Below are positions 1 through 8,775 of a stretch of DNA of 64,000 nucleotides, in pieces; within the stretch, counting starts at the first letter, position 1, and each line of letters starts with the position of its first letter. The position numbers and the translations under genes were made by a program. The notes below the pieces were generated by a model. The model had not been told where the DNA came from. It made no database searches and worked only from the letters and a program-made list of their open reading frames with translations. The stretch is from assembly GCA_037447655.1 (NCBI GenBank), contig JBBHKE010002594.1:1-64000 (forward strand), read 5' to 3'. Origin of the DNA: Zygnema cylindricum (Eukaryota; Streptophyta; Zygnematophyceae; Zygnematales; Zygnemataceae).

Positions 1-488
1 TTGTGACGTGGCATGACCTGGAGCCACGTGGAGAGATGACATTCGGTCATAGGAATTCCGAGGAACGTACGGACGAGTGAAAAGCGGACACGCGTCCACT
101 TAATAGCCTTGTCGTACATAGGCCGTACAAAAGGTACATCGGCAGTAGTACTTATTGTGTACGATACAGTAATCTGATTGGTTCGTACTTCAGTAGATAG
201 GAGTTATTAGAGAGAATCAAGACTTATAAAATTTTGGTAGGTAGTCACCTCTCCCTTTGAGAGTTTATACGAATTGGCATTTTTACTGCCTCATAACTTA
301 TCGGCTGGTTGGCCGTTTTCAGTGATTCTTTTTGCTACGGACTCAGGGGAGTCCAGGCTGCACAAGGGTGCAGTCAAATTGTCAGTTTGCCTTCTTGGGC
401 AGCAGTGGTCGTGGCTTAAAGTGGGTTAGTTAAATACTATCTAGAGGCTTCTTGTATTCTGTAGTCCAATGGAGGACACAGAATTGCA
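1..488 (+). mobile_element. 3' part of an I-family copia LTR inserted in C1
   Basis: LTR cut by the left window edge; it ends in ATTGCA at 488. It aligns with the I2 LTRs (18793-19093 and 28100-28745) through the G-box (about 22-31), GTAC array (114-162), TATA-like box (about 266-272), paired stem-loops (339-373) and the Gag-start region (ATG at about 472). From 489 the sequence is C1 integrase coding (Gly-Tyr-Arg-Val), so this LTR is inserted into C1. The first 5 bp of flank are GATCA; the matching duplication would lie outside the window. It could be a solo LTR or the 3' LTR of an element to the left. Confidence 0.8.
339..373 (+). promoter_or_regulatory. Paired RNA stem-loops in LTR leader (I-family)
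   Basis: Stem 1 is GGACTC / AGGG loop / GAGTCC (339-354). Stem 2 is CTGCAC / AAGG loop / GTGCAG (358-373). Both lie downstream of the TATA-like box and upstream of the Gag ATG, so they should be present in the RNA. Other families have the same two hairpins with paired substitutions. A packaging or dimerisation role is inference. Confidence 0.6.
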
Positions 489-2194
489 GATCACTCTAAA
501 GGTTATAGAGTGTTTGTTTTTAAGAGACATAAAATTATTGTAGCAAAGAATATCGTTGTGAAAAATGAACTAGACTCGATAGACTTATTTAAAATGACAG
601 AGCACCAAAAGCAGCAAAAAGTACAAGAGTATGTCATTTTAGATTGCATCCATAATATTGTCCCACAGATGCAAAATTCACCAGTGGCACCACCAAAGTC
701 AGAACATAATCGCGTTGCGCAGCAAGTTCATTTCGAAGCGCAACAACAGCAGTCGGTGCCTATAGATCGCAGCCAGCGCAACAAGCGCAACGCACGGGAT
801 CGGACAATTTCAGCCTCAAAATTTTCGGAGGGAAAAAGATCCAGTAGCCGCCTGCAAGCAAGTTTTCACTTTTCCTACTCGGCAGCCCTCAAGGAGCCTC
901 TGACCATCCGGGAAGCCTTGTCATCACTGGTGCGGAATCACTGGATCGAGGCAGCAAACGATGAAATGAAGTGGATCATGGAGGCTCAGACATGGGAGCT
1001 TGTGGACCTTCCTCCGAATCAAAAAACGATCGGCAGCAAATGGGTATTCAAGGTGAAGTTAAATCCAGATAATACCATTGAACGATACAAGGCTAGACTA
1101 GTGGCAAAGGGTTATAATCAAAACGAAGTAATTGACTTTGAAGAAACTTTTTCTCATGTTGTAAGATTTCCAACAGTTAGGATTTTGCTATCTTTAGCTG
1201 CTATACAAGATATGGAAATTCATCACATGGATATAAAAACGGCCTTTTTGCATAGAGAACTAAAAGAAACCATTTACATGCAGCAGCCTGAAATGTATGC
1301 AGAACCAAGAAAAGATCACTTAGTATGTAAACTGTTAAAATCATTGTACGCCCAAAAACAGGCCCCGAGGCAATGGAATCTAAAACTTGATGAATTCTTA
1401 ACTGGTCTAGGCTTTAACAGGATAAGCTCTGATCACTCTGTCTATGTCTTACAGGGTGAGGATGGAATAGTATATATAGCGGTATACGTAGATGATCTAC
1501 TATTAGTCAGCAAATCAATAGTTGAAATTAACAAAATTAAAACTGCTTCGAAATCCCGGTTCGAGAAGAAAGACCTTCGTGAGGCAAAATATATTTTGGG
1601 TATTCAAATAGAGAGGGACAAGAAAAAAAATTTAATAAAATTGACTCAAAAAGAGGCTATTGGAAACATGTTAGATAAATATAGAATGCGGGGGGCAAAA
1701 GGATGAGTAACACCAATGGAGTTTTGGTTTAGGTTAGAGGGGGAAGAAAAAGAACCGGGTGTTATTGTCAGTGAAATTTTTGAGTCAGGGGAGGATGATC
1801 CTACGACACTGATACCTTACAGACAGATAGTGGGAAGTTTAATTTATTTCATGAACTGTACCCGTTTGGATATTCTGCAGCAGTTGGGGTACTGAGCAGA
1901 AGTCTAGAGAATCCAAGGAAATCTGACCGTGATACAGCAAGAAGAGTTTTAAGATACTTGGCAAGAACCAAAGACCTCTAACTCACACTAGGCGGAGGAG
2001 AAGTGAAGCTGTAAACATGGAGTGATTCAAGCTATAACGATATGCCAAGTCAAAAATCCACCACGGGATTCGTTCTACAAATTGGGAACGGGACTTGTTG
2101 TTGGAGCAGCAAACTTCAAAAAGTCACGGCACAATCAACGATGGAGTCAGAAAATATGGCACCAAGCTCGGCCCTCAAAGAACTCCTATGGGTG
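489..2194 (+). pseudogene. C1 copia pol, left part (integrase C-term, RT, RNase H start)
   Basis: Ty1/copia pol fragment oriented +, reading from the integrase C-terminal region (GYRVFVF) through the Ser/Arg-rich linker (about 790-900) into reverse transcriptase. Seen: ARLVAKGYNQ (about 1093), MDIKTAFLH (about 1228), the YVDD catalytic motif (about 1485) and MNCTR (about 1851). Breaks: TGA at 1704-1706 where B1 has Ser, a frameshift near 1873, and TAA at 2012-2014. The protein continues to the RNase H TMES motif and stops at the A1 insertion. The remainder resumes at 8414. The 5' half (gag, protease, integrase core) is absent or left of the window. Closest relative here is B1. Confidence 0.88.
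2190..2194 (+). repeat. Left target-site duplication of A1 (GGGTG)
   Basis: GGGTG directly precedes the LTR start TGTTGAAAAG at 2195 and recurs directly after the LTR end at 8409-8413. Joining the flanks restores the C1 RNase H reading (Leu-Trp-Val-Lys-Ser), as expected for a copia insertion with a 5-bp duplication. Confidence 0.93.
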
Positions 2195-2339
2195 TGTTGA
2201 AAAGAGGTAATTAGTAGTTCACTTCCCTATTTTAGTTTTGCTTTAAAGAAAGAGAGTGAGTATCAAAGGCACGCCATGGCTGCCGCCATATTTAGAAAGT
2301 GGCACTTTTTTGAAGTAAAGGGTATTTTACTAAAATGAT

Positions 2340-2412
2340 GCCTAAGTCTAGATTTGAACCTGTGACCTCTAGATTCTCTATAGCATAACGCCATAACCAT
2401 TAAGGCATTACG
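2340..2412 (-). other. tRNA-like segment inside A1 5' LTR (antisense to element)
   Basis: On the - strand there is an A-box-like stretch (CCTTAATGGTTATGGC) and a B-box-like GGTTCAAATC. The ends ATGCCT and AGGCAT can pair like an acceptor stem. It has no good full cloverleaf, so it is tRNA-derived or tRNA-like rather than a working tRNA gene. Equivalent segments lie at the same LTR position in the other families. Confidence 0.55.
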
Positions 2413-2610
2413 AAACGATAAACGTGACGGGTTTCATATATATATAAACATTAACGCAACAGCTAATTAACAGCAGACTAACCAAAAGGAGCAATTTCTG
2501 CATGTACGCAAATGTGAATCGTGAAAAATATGTTTTGATCGGACGGCCAGCATTATAGCCGCCACGCAAAGTCAACTTTTTGGCGGCATACGGAGATAGC
2601 GTCACGCGGT

Positions 2611-2861
2611 GCCACGTGGCGCCACATTATTTGATACCGGAGAAGATGGGAGGAGGAACCATGGCTTCCTATTTGACAGGTGTCAACTAGTAGACCTTGT
2701 CGTACAATGGTCGTACAATAAGTACATCGCCCATTGTACCTTCTTGTACTATATAGTGTTCCTATTAGACTAGGGTTTAGTAGTAGGTAGTCGTGAGTAG
2801 GCAGACCGAGACTTAGAAAGATTTAGGTACCTCTCTCTCTAAGAGAGCTTGTAACTATAAA
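2611..2861 (+). promoter_or_regulatory. A1 LTR promoter: G-box, GTAC array, TATA box
   Basis: The perfect palindrome GCCACGTGGC (2611-2620) is followed by GTAC cores starting at 2702, 2713, 2722, 2736 and 2746 (spacing 11-9-14-10), the first two as TCGTACAA. An ACTATAAAGG TATA box lies near 2854. G-boxes bind plant bZIP/bHLH factors, and TCGTACAA fits the SBP/SPL consensus (GTAC core). Use of these sites here is inference. The same order and spacing occur in other LTR families in the window. Confidence 0.55.
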
Positions 2862-2926
2862 GGTCATCTTTGACCAACCATAACTTACTGCTCAGGGGAA
2901 AATATTTAGTGATTCTTTTTGTGTTT

Positions 2927-2960
2927 GACTCAGGGGAGTCTTGTCCTCACAGGGGTGAGG
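2927..2960 (+). promoter_or_regulatory. Paired stem-loops in A1 leader
   Basis: Stem 1 is GACTC / AGGG / GAGTC (2927-2940). Stem 2 is CCTCAC / AGGG / GTGAGG (2945-2960). Stem 2 differs from the I-family copy (CTGCAC/GTGCAG) and F family (CTTCAC/GTGAAG) by paired changes, which supports an RNA structure. Confidence 0.62.
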
Positions 2961-3065
2961 GTGGTATGAATACTTTTGTGCCTGGGCGGCGCTTATTCAG
3001 TGGTGAAGTGGAAGGGGAAAATATTATCCTATAGGCTTTGCATAGGCTCCTCATTCTGTGGGTCA

Positions 3066-4084
3066 ATTGAGACCACATAATTTCAGGTTATGGGCCCACC
3101 CTCTAGGGTGCCCATATTTGATGGATCAGACTTTTAATATTGGGAAATGATAATGGAGGGAGAACTATTTGAGAAGCATCTATGGGGCATAGTGTCTGGA
3201 CAAATTCGATGCCCACCTCCACCTAGGTTTGGAGGGACACGGTTTTTTGGCACCTCTGCCTCTATAGTTGGTAAAACAGCTGCCACCATCACCAAGGATG
3301 AAGATGAGGAAGGAGAGGAGATTGTCATGGAAGGAGAAAAGGGAGGAGTTGCAACTCAAGTGACATCATTGCCGAAGGCGATACCAGCAGCAGCACCACC
3401 AGCAATAGCAACAAGGGTTCAGACCGAAAGATCAGAGTATGAAAAGTGGAACTACAAAGACAAGGTTGCTAAGCTCTTAATTCTTAAAAGTGTAGCAAAT
3501 GGCATTGTCATTCCCCTTATGCATGTCAAATGTTCATCTCAGATTTGGATATCACTAGTTAACAAATACAAGAGTGGATCATTGCAGCAGCAACAGTTGG
3601 TAGAAAAATAAGATGGCACCTTATACTTATAAGGGAGGAAGTATGGATAATTATTGCAATGATTTAGGAGCATTATTTGGAGAGTTAGAGAGTGCAGGTA
3701 ACTCATGGTCTGAGAGACAAAGAGTGACAACATTAATGATGAAACTACCTGAAGAGTACGAGAATATCATTTTCGGATTGCAAGACATAGGAGATAGCAA
3801 TTAGAATTGGGATGACACTGTGGGAATGATTTTAGTGAAAGAAAGCACCATAAAGCTAAGGAGAGGGAGTCCAAGTGTTCAAGCATTGTCTGCAGGAGCT
3901 GACTGGCGGAAGCATGATGAGGATAGAGAGAAAGATCCTTATCGAAACTTTGGTGGAAGAGGACAAGGAGGTGGCAGATTTGATAGACATGGGAGAGGAA
4001 CTTCTCGAGGAGGATTATGTCACTTCTGCAAGAAACCTGGACACTATATGGCAGATTGTGTCAGACTTGCAGATCTTTGACTGA
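3066..4084 (+). pseudogene. A1 gag (capsid/nucleocapsid)
   Basis: The Gag frame begins inside the 5' LTR (ancestral ATG at 3066-3068, now ATT), crosses the LTR end at 3085 and reads the PBS as Val-Met-Gly-Pro-Pro. It continues as SRVPIFDG and the MMxxxLFEKxLW region (3147 on). The Gag body is split by stops or frameshifts near 3078, 3136, 3610 and 3804. A CCHC zinc knuckle, C-H-F-C-K-K-P-G-H-Y-M-A-D-C, lies near 4018-4062 after a Gly/Arg-rich stretch. Expected role is particle formation and RNA binding in cytoplasmic virus-like particles. It cannot make an intact protein. Confidence 0.85.
3086..3100 (+). other. A1 primer-binding site (half-tRNA initiator Met type)
   Basis: GGTTATGGGCCCACC abuts the LTR end. 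It is the exact complement of GGUGGGCCCAUAACC in the anticodon arm of plant initiator tRNA-Met (recalled from the known tRNA, not searched). Drosophila copia and yeast Ty5 use the same internal-tRNA priming. The usual plant copia PBS (TGGTATCAGAGC) is absent. Confidence 0.88.
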
Positions 4085-7000
4085 AAGATGGTAAAGGAAC
4101 CTCAAAGGACGAAGGAAAGAAAAAGGCTTTCTTGACTCAAGTTCTTGATGAGGAAGTGGAAGAAAAAACTGAACCTGAAGAGGAGCTTGAGGAGCTTCTC
4201 CTTAATCCGAAAAACACTGAAAAGCATGTCGACATTCCACGGAGACAAAAGTGTGCTTTCGCAGGTAAGAGGGATCCACACGAGGATGGGTGGATCATAG
4301 ACTCAGGGGCTTCAATGCATATGTGAAAAGATAAGCGGTGGTTCACTAAACTGAGAAAGATCCCAACAGTTGAGATAGAGTACGAAGATGGTAGAGTAGA
4401 AACCACAAGTCTTGTTGGAACTCTTGACTTGAAGGTTATAGTTGATGGAAAGGCCTCAATTGTAACACTCTCAGACGTTCTTTACATTCCACATCTTAGC
4501 AAGATCCTAGTCTCAACAGCTGTCCTAGATGAAAAGGAGTTTGAAACAGGAACTAGGAAAGGAATCTTCACTGCAAGCTTTGATAATAAGGTTTATTTCA
4601 GAGCTGAGAAGGGCGGTCAAGGCATGTTCAGAATTGTACTTTGCAATGAAAAGAGTGTTCTCTACTCGTGTGCAAGTGAGATGATGCTTTGGCATAAAAG
4701 GTTGGGGCATGTGCATCTAGATAGATTAAAGAAAATGAAGAAAAAAGGAATAGTGGAGGGTATTACTTTTGAAGATAAGAAGACCTTTGATGATTGTAGT
4801 GGATGTGCCCAAGGGAAGGGAAGATTCATAGACTTCCATTTCCAATGGCAACCACATTTAGGAGAGAGAACGTATTAGATCTAGTTCACACTGATGTTTG
4901 GGGACCTGCTAGGTATGCTTCACATGGGGGGAAGAGATGGATGTTAACAATCACAGATGATTGGTCTAGATAGACGAAGCTATACTTTCTCAGATATAAG
5001 TCAGAGGTATTAAGATGTTTCAAAGAGTATAAAGTATGGTGTGAAAAGCTACATGAAACCTCAATAAAAGAGATAAGAAGTGATAATGGGAAAAAATACA
5101 CCTCAAGGGATTTTGAAGAATATCTTAAAGAAGAAGGAATTCATCATGAGAAAACTGTTCCCTATAATCCGGAACAAAATGGAGTAGAAGAAAGAGTGAA
5201 TAGAACTTTAGGAGAAATGTCCAGAAGTATGTAAAGAGACAAGAGGATAGGGCTGCAGTTTTGGGCTGAGTCTATGATCTATGCTAATTTCATCAAAAAT
5301 AGAGTCCTAACTTCAGCAAATAAGGAGGAAACTCCGTATGAGAGGTGGACAGGAAGAAAGCCTGATTTGTCTAGTTTGAGAGTGTTCGGAAGTCAAGTTT
5401 ATAGTTTGGATTCCGATAAGACTAAATGGAAATTAGAGGGAAGAGGGAAACCAGGATATCTTGTAGGATATGATGAGAGCACAAAAGGATACCGAGTGTA
5501 TGACTTGAAAAAGAGAGATATAATTCTTGTAAAACACATAGTGGTGATGAATGAAGAGAAGTCCATTGATCCATTCAAATATAACAAGGAAGTCAAAATC
5601 AGATTTGAAACGGATCAGTTTTCTGACTTTGACTTTGAAAATGAAGAGAATGAAGAGGGAGAAAAAGAAAAATCTGCAGATCTACCAAAGGAGAAGGAGG
5701 AAAGGACAACATCCGAGGCAACGCCACAATACGAAGTGGAAACCGATGAAAAACTTGATGAGACACCGGAATTGGAAGATAGGGGAACTGAAAATCTCCC
5801 GAAACGAAACCCAAGGATGCCTTCCATACCGGCGTCCGATTTTGAAGGGGGAAGAAAAAGTAGTAAACAACTTCAAGAAAGAAAAGTAAATAACCAACTC
5901 ACAAAGATGTCTCACCCAGATGAACCTCAAATATACTTAGAGGCCATAAACACTCCAGAAAGTAGCCGGTGGATCACAGCTATAAATGAAGAAATGGCCT
6001 CTATCATGGAAGCCAATACATGGGAGTTCGTAGATAGTCCACCAGTCTGAAAACCGATCGGATGTAAGTGGGTGTTTAAACTTAAATTAAACTCGGATAA
6101 TACCATTGAGAGGTACAAAGCTAGGTTAGTTGCAAAAGGTTATACACAGAAAGAGGGGATAGACTACGAAGAAACCTTTGCACCTGTAGTCAGATTTCCT
6201 TCTGTTAGAATCCTTTTAAGTATAGCCGCAACACAGGATATGGAAATCCACCAGATGGATATTGAAACTGCCTTTTTGCACGGAGAGTTGGAAGAAGAAA
6301 TTTACATGAGGCAACCAGAAGGATTCGTGGAAAGTGGGGAAGAAAACAAACTTTGCAAACTGATAAAATCACTCTATGGGCTTAAGCAAGCCCCGCGACA
6401 GTGGAATATAAAACTCGATGAATTTCTGACCGGTTTGGGGTATATCAGAATTAGTTCAGATCACTCTATATATTTATTTGAGGATGAGAATGGAGTGATA
6501 TTAATTGCTATTTATGTGGATGATTTGTTGGTCTTAAGCAAGTCCTTAGATAAAATAAACAAACGAAAACGGGATCTTAGAAGCAGTTTTGATATGAAAG
6601 ATCTTGGCGAAGCAAAATACATTTTGGGAAATCAGATGGAGAGAGATAGAGGGAATAGAATTATAAGACTCACTCAAAAAGAAGAAATCGGTAATATGCT
6701 AGAAAAATTTCAAATGGAGAAAGCAATCGGATGTACTACTCTCATGGATTTGAAGAAAGTGAGTGAGGGGAGTGAAGAGGGAGGAATTTTCATCATTAAT
6801 GATGAGATAGACGAGATAGAAAGAAAATTTATGGAAAATATCCCTTATCGGCAGATTGTAGGTAGTTTAATTTATTTTATGAACTCTACCCGTCCGGATA
6901 TAGTTGCAACTGTAGGTGTCCTTAGTAGAAATCTAAATGAACCAAGAAAGAGAGATTGGGAGGCTACCAAAAGGGTGATGAGGTACCTGGTGGGGACAAG

Positions 7001-7506
7001 GGAATTATGGTTGCATTTGGGAAGGGAGCACACTGACATCACCACTTGGAGTGATGCCAGTTATGGAGATGTGCCTTTAAGGAGGTGTACGACTGGATAT
7101 GTGTTGCAAATTGGATCCGGTGCATGTTGTTGGAGTAGCAAGCAACAAACAGTAGTTGCTCGGTCCACTATGGAGGGTGAATACATGGCTTCCTGTGCTG
7201 CCACCAAAGAATTAATGTGGGTTAAATCTCTTCTTGAAGAATTTGGGTTCATGAAGTTTGGAACTCAAAATGTTTTTTGTGATAATCAAGCTGCTATCTC
7301 TATTGCAGCTATTCCGAAACATCACTTCAAAGCTAAGCATATGGATATTAGACTAAGCTTTGTCATAGATAAGGTAGAAAATAAAAGTATTAAACTGGTT
7401 CATAACTGATAGAGAAATGATTGCGGACATGATGACAAAAGCAGTGCCTTCCCCTAAGTTGATTTATTGCAGAGAAAACTGTGGATTAAAATTGAAAAGT
7501 GACTAG
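4085..7506 (+). pseudogene. A1 pol (protease, integrase, RT, RNase H)
   Basis: Copia polyprotein. Protease active site IDSGAS lies near 4300-4318, followed by TGA at 4324-4326 replacing a Cys codon. GAG-pre-integrase (WHKRLGHVH) is near 4690 and the CxxC zinc motif near 4798. The integrase core (HTDVWGP near 4890, SDNGKKY near 5080, PEQNG near 5170) is broken by a frameshift near 4820 and stops at 4971-4973 and 5232. The acidic linker and integrase C-terminus fall at 5274-6047. TGA at 6048-6050 replaces an Arg CGA. RT and RNase H are then open over 6072-7409, with YVDD at 6513-6524, TMEGEYMAS near 7168 and CDNQAA near 7278. A 1-bp loss near 7408 shifts the last residues (KLKSD). RT and RNase H look well preserved. 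Confidence 0.92.
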
Positions 7507-7509
7507 GAA

Positions 7510-7519
7510 TTAAGGGGAG
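7510..7519 (+). other. A1 polypurine tract
   Basis: TTAAGGGGAG immediately precedes the 3' LTR TG. The same AGGGGAG/TG junction is found in B1, C1 and G1. It is the plus-strand DNA primer. Confidence 0.85.
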
Positions 7520-8408
7520 TGTTGAAAAGAGGTAATTAATAGTTCACTTCCCTAATTTAGTTTTGCTTTAAAGAAAAAGAGTGAGGATCAAAGGCGCGAC
7601 ATGGTTGCCGCCATATTTAGAAAGTGGCAGTTTTTGAAGTAAAGGGTATTCTACTAAAATGATGTCTAAGTCTAGATTTGAACCTGCGACCTCTAGATTC
7701 TCCATAGCCTAACGCATTAACCATTAAGGCGTTACGAAACGATACACGTGACGGGTTTCATAATATATAAACATTAACGCAACAGTTAATTAACAGCAGA
7801 CTAACCAAAAGGAGCAATTCCTACATGTACGCGAATCTGAACCGTGTAAAATATGTTTTGATCAAACGGCCGGCATTATAGCCGCCACGCGAAGTGAGAT
7901 TTTTGGCGGCATACGGAGATAGCGTCACGCTGTGCCACGTGGCGCCACATTATTTAATACCGGAGAAGATGGGATGAGGAACCATGGCTTCCAATTTGAC
8001 AAGTGTCACCTTGTAGACCTTGTTGGACAATGGTCATACAATAAGTACATCGCCCATTGTACCTTCTTGTACAATAGAGTGTTCCTATTGGACTAGGGTT
8101 TAGTAGTAGGTAGTCGAGAGTAGGCAGACCGAGACTTAGTAATATTTAGGTACCTCTCTCTCTAAGAGAGCTTGTAACTATAAAGGTCATCTTTCACCAG
8201 CCATAACTTACTGCTCAGGGGAGCAAATTCAGTGATTCTTTTTGCGTTTGACTCAAAGGAGTCTTGTCCTCACAGGGGTGAGGGTGGTCAGAAAAATTTT
8301 GTGCCTGGGCGGCGCTTATTCAGTGGTGAAGTGGAAGGGGCAAATATTATCCTATAGACTTTACATAGGCTGCTCATTCTATGGGTCAATGGAGACCACA
8401 GAATTTCA
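7520..8408 (+). repeat. A1 3' LTR
   Basis: 889 bp partner of 2195-3085. It keeps an intact Gag ATG (about 8389), whereas the 5' copy has ATT. The two LTRs differ by scattered substitutions, visibly more than the B1 pair, so A1 is the older insertion. It ends TTTCA and is followed by the GGGTG duplication. Confidence 0.92.
7664..7734 (-). other. tRNA-like segment in A1 3' LTR (antisense)
   Basis: Copy of the 2340-2412 segment: B-box GGTTCAAATC, A-box-like CCTTAATGGTTAATGC on the - strand. Confidence 0.55.
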
Positions 8409-8413
8409 GGGTG
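8409..8413 (+). repeat. Right target-site duplication of A1 (GGGTG)
   Basis: Matches 2190-2194 exactly. Confidence 0.93.
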
Positions 8414-8689
8414 AAATCCGTGTTACAAGAATTGGGATACATGCAGGTTGGTCCACAGGTGATCTGGTGTGATAACCAGGTTGCCATTGCCATTGCTTCT
8501 AACCCAAGTCACCATTTCAAAAGCAAGCACATGGATGTAAGATTACACTTTGTAAGAGAAAAAGTGTTCTCTATTGTGATTAAATTATGTTATTTGCCAG
8601 ATGCAAAAATGGTTGCTGATATGCTCACTAAAGCTCTTTCGGCACCTAAGCTGAAGTATTGTAGGGACGCAGTAGGATTAAGTGAATAG
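8414..8689 (+). pseudogene. C1 pol, C-terminal end of RNase H
   Basis: Resumes the C1 protein after A1: VLQELGY, WCDNQVA, HHFKSKHMDVRLHF, KMVADMLTKA, then stop at 8687-8689 after GLSE. This is the conserved copia RNase H C-terminus and matches B1 45299-45598 closely with no internal stop. It is only a fragment of the enzyme. Confidence 0.9.
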
Positions 8690-8753
8690 CTTCGTTGCTA
8701 CGTTGCTTCTGCGATGCTGCGCTAGTTCGACATCGCGGCTGCGTTGACATACT
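8690..8753 (+). repeat. GC-rich insert between C1 stop codon and PPT
   Basis: About 60 bp rich in TGCGTTGC-like words separates the stop from CTGAGTCTAAA. B1 has only a few bases here. A similar segment (ATGCTACGCTAG, then CCGACAT) occurs in J2 near 22430-22455, so this is a shared module rather than random sequence. Confidence 0.5.
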
Positions 8754-8764
8754 GAGTCTAAAAG

Positions 8765-8775
8765 CTTTAGGGGAG
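8765..8775 (+). other. C1 polypurine tract
   Basis: CTTTAGGGGAG directly before the LTR TGTTG at 8776. Confidence 0.8.

Larger units (their letters stand above)
2195..3085 (+). repeat. A1 5' LTR
   Basis: Starts TGTTGAAAAG and ends AATTTCA. In order it holds a GCCATGGC dyad (2273-2280), an antisense tRNA-like segment (2340-2412), a G-box GCCACGTGGC (2611-2620), five GTAC cores (2702-2749), a TATA box (about 2854-2861), two stem-loops (2927-2960) and the former Gag start (3066-3068, now ATT; ATG in the sister LTRs). Confidence 0.93.
2195..8408 (+). mobile_element. A1: full-length Ty1/copia retrotransposon, both LTRs, TSD GGGTG
   Basis: 6,214 bp: 5' LTR 2195-3085 (891 bp), PBS 3086-3100, gag about 3066-4084, pol about 4085-7506, PPT 7510-7519, 3' LTR 7520-8408 (889 bp). 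LTRs are TG...CA. It is inserted in the RNase H coding region of C1. Domain order protease - integrase - RT - RNase H defines Ty1/copia. Several nonsense codons and frameshifts make it non-autonomous now. It is the innermost level of the left nest, which runs A3 > H1 > C1 > A1. Confidence 0.93.

Noticed and set aside
2340-2412. Functional tRNA gene
   Set aside because: A/B-box-like motifs are present but no complete cloverleaf, and copies track LTRs; treated as a tRNA-like LTR segment.
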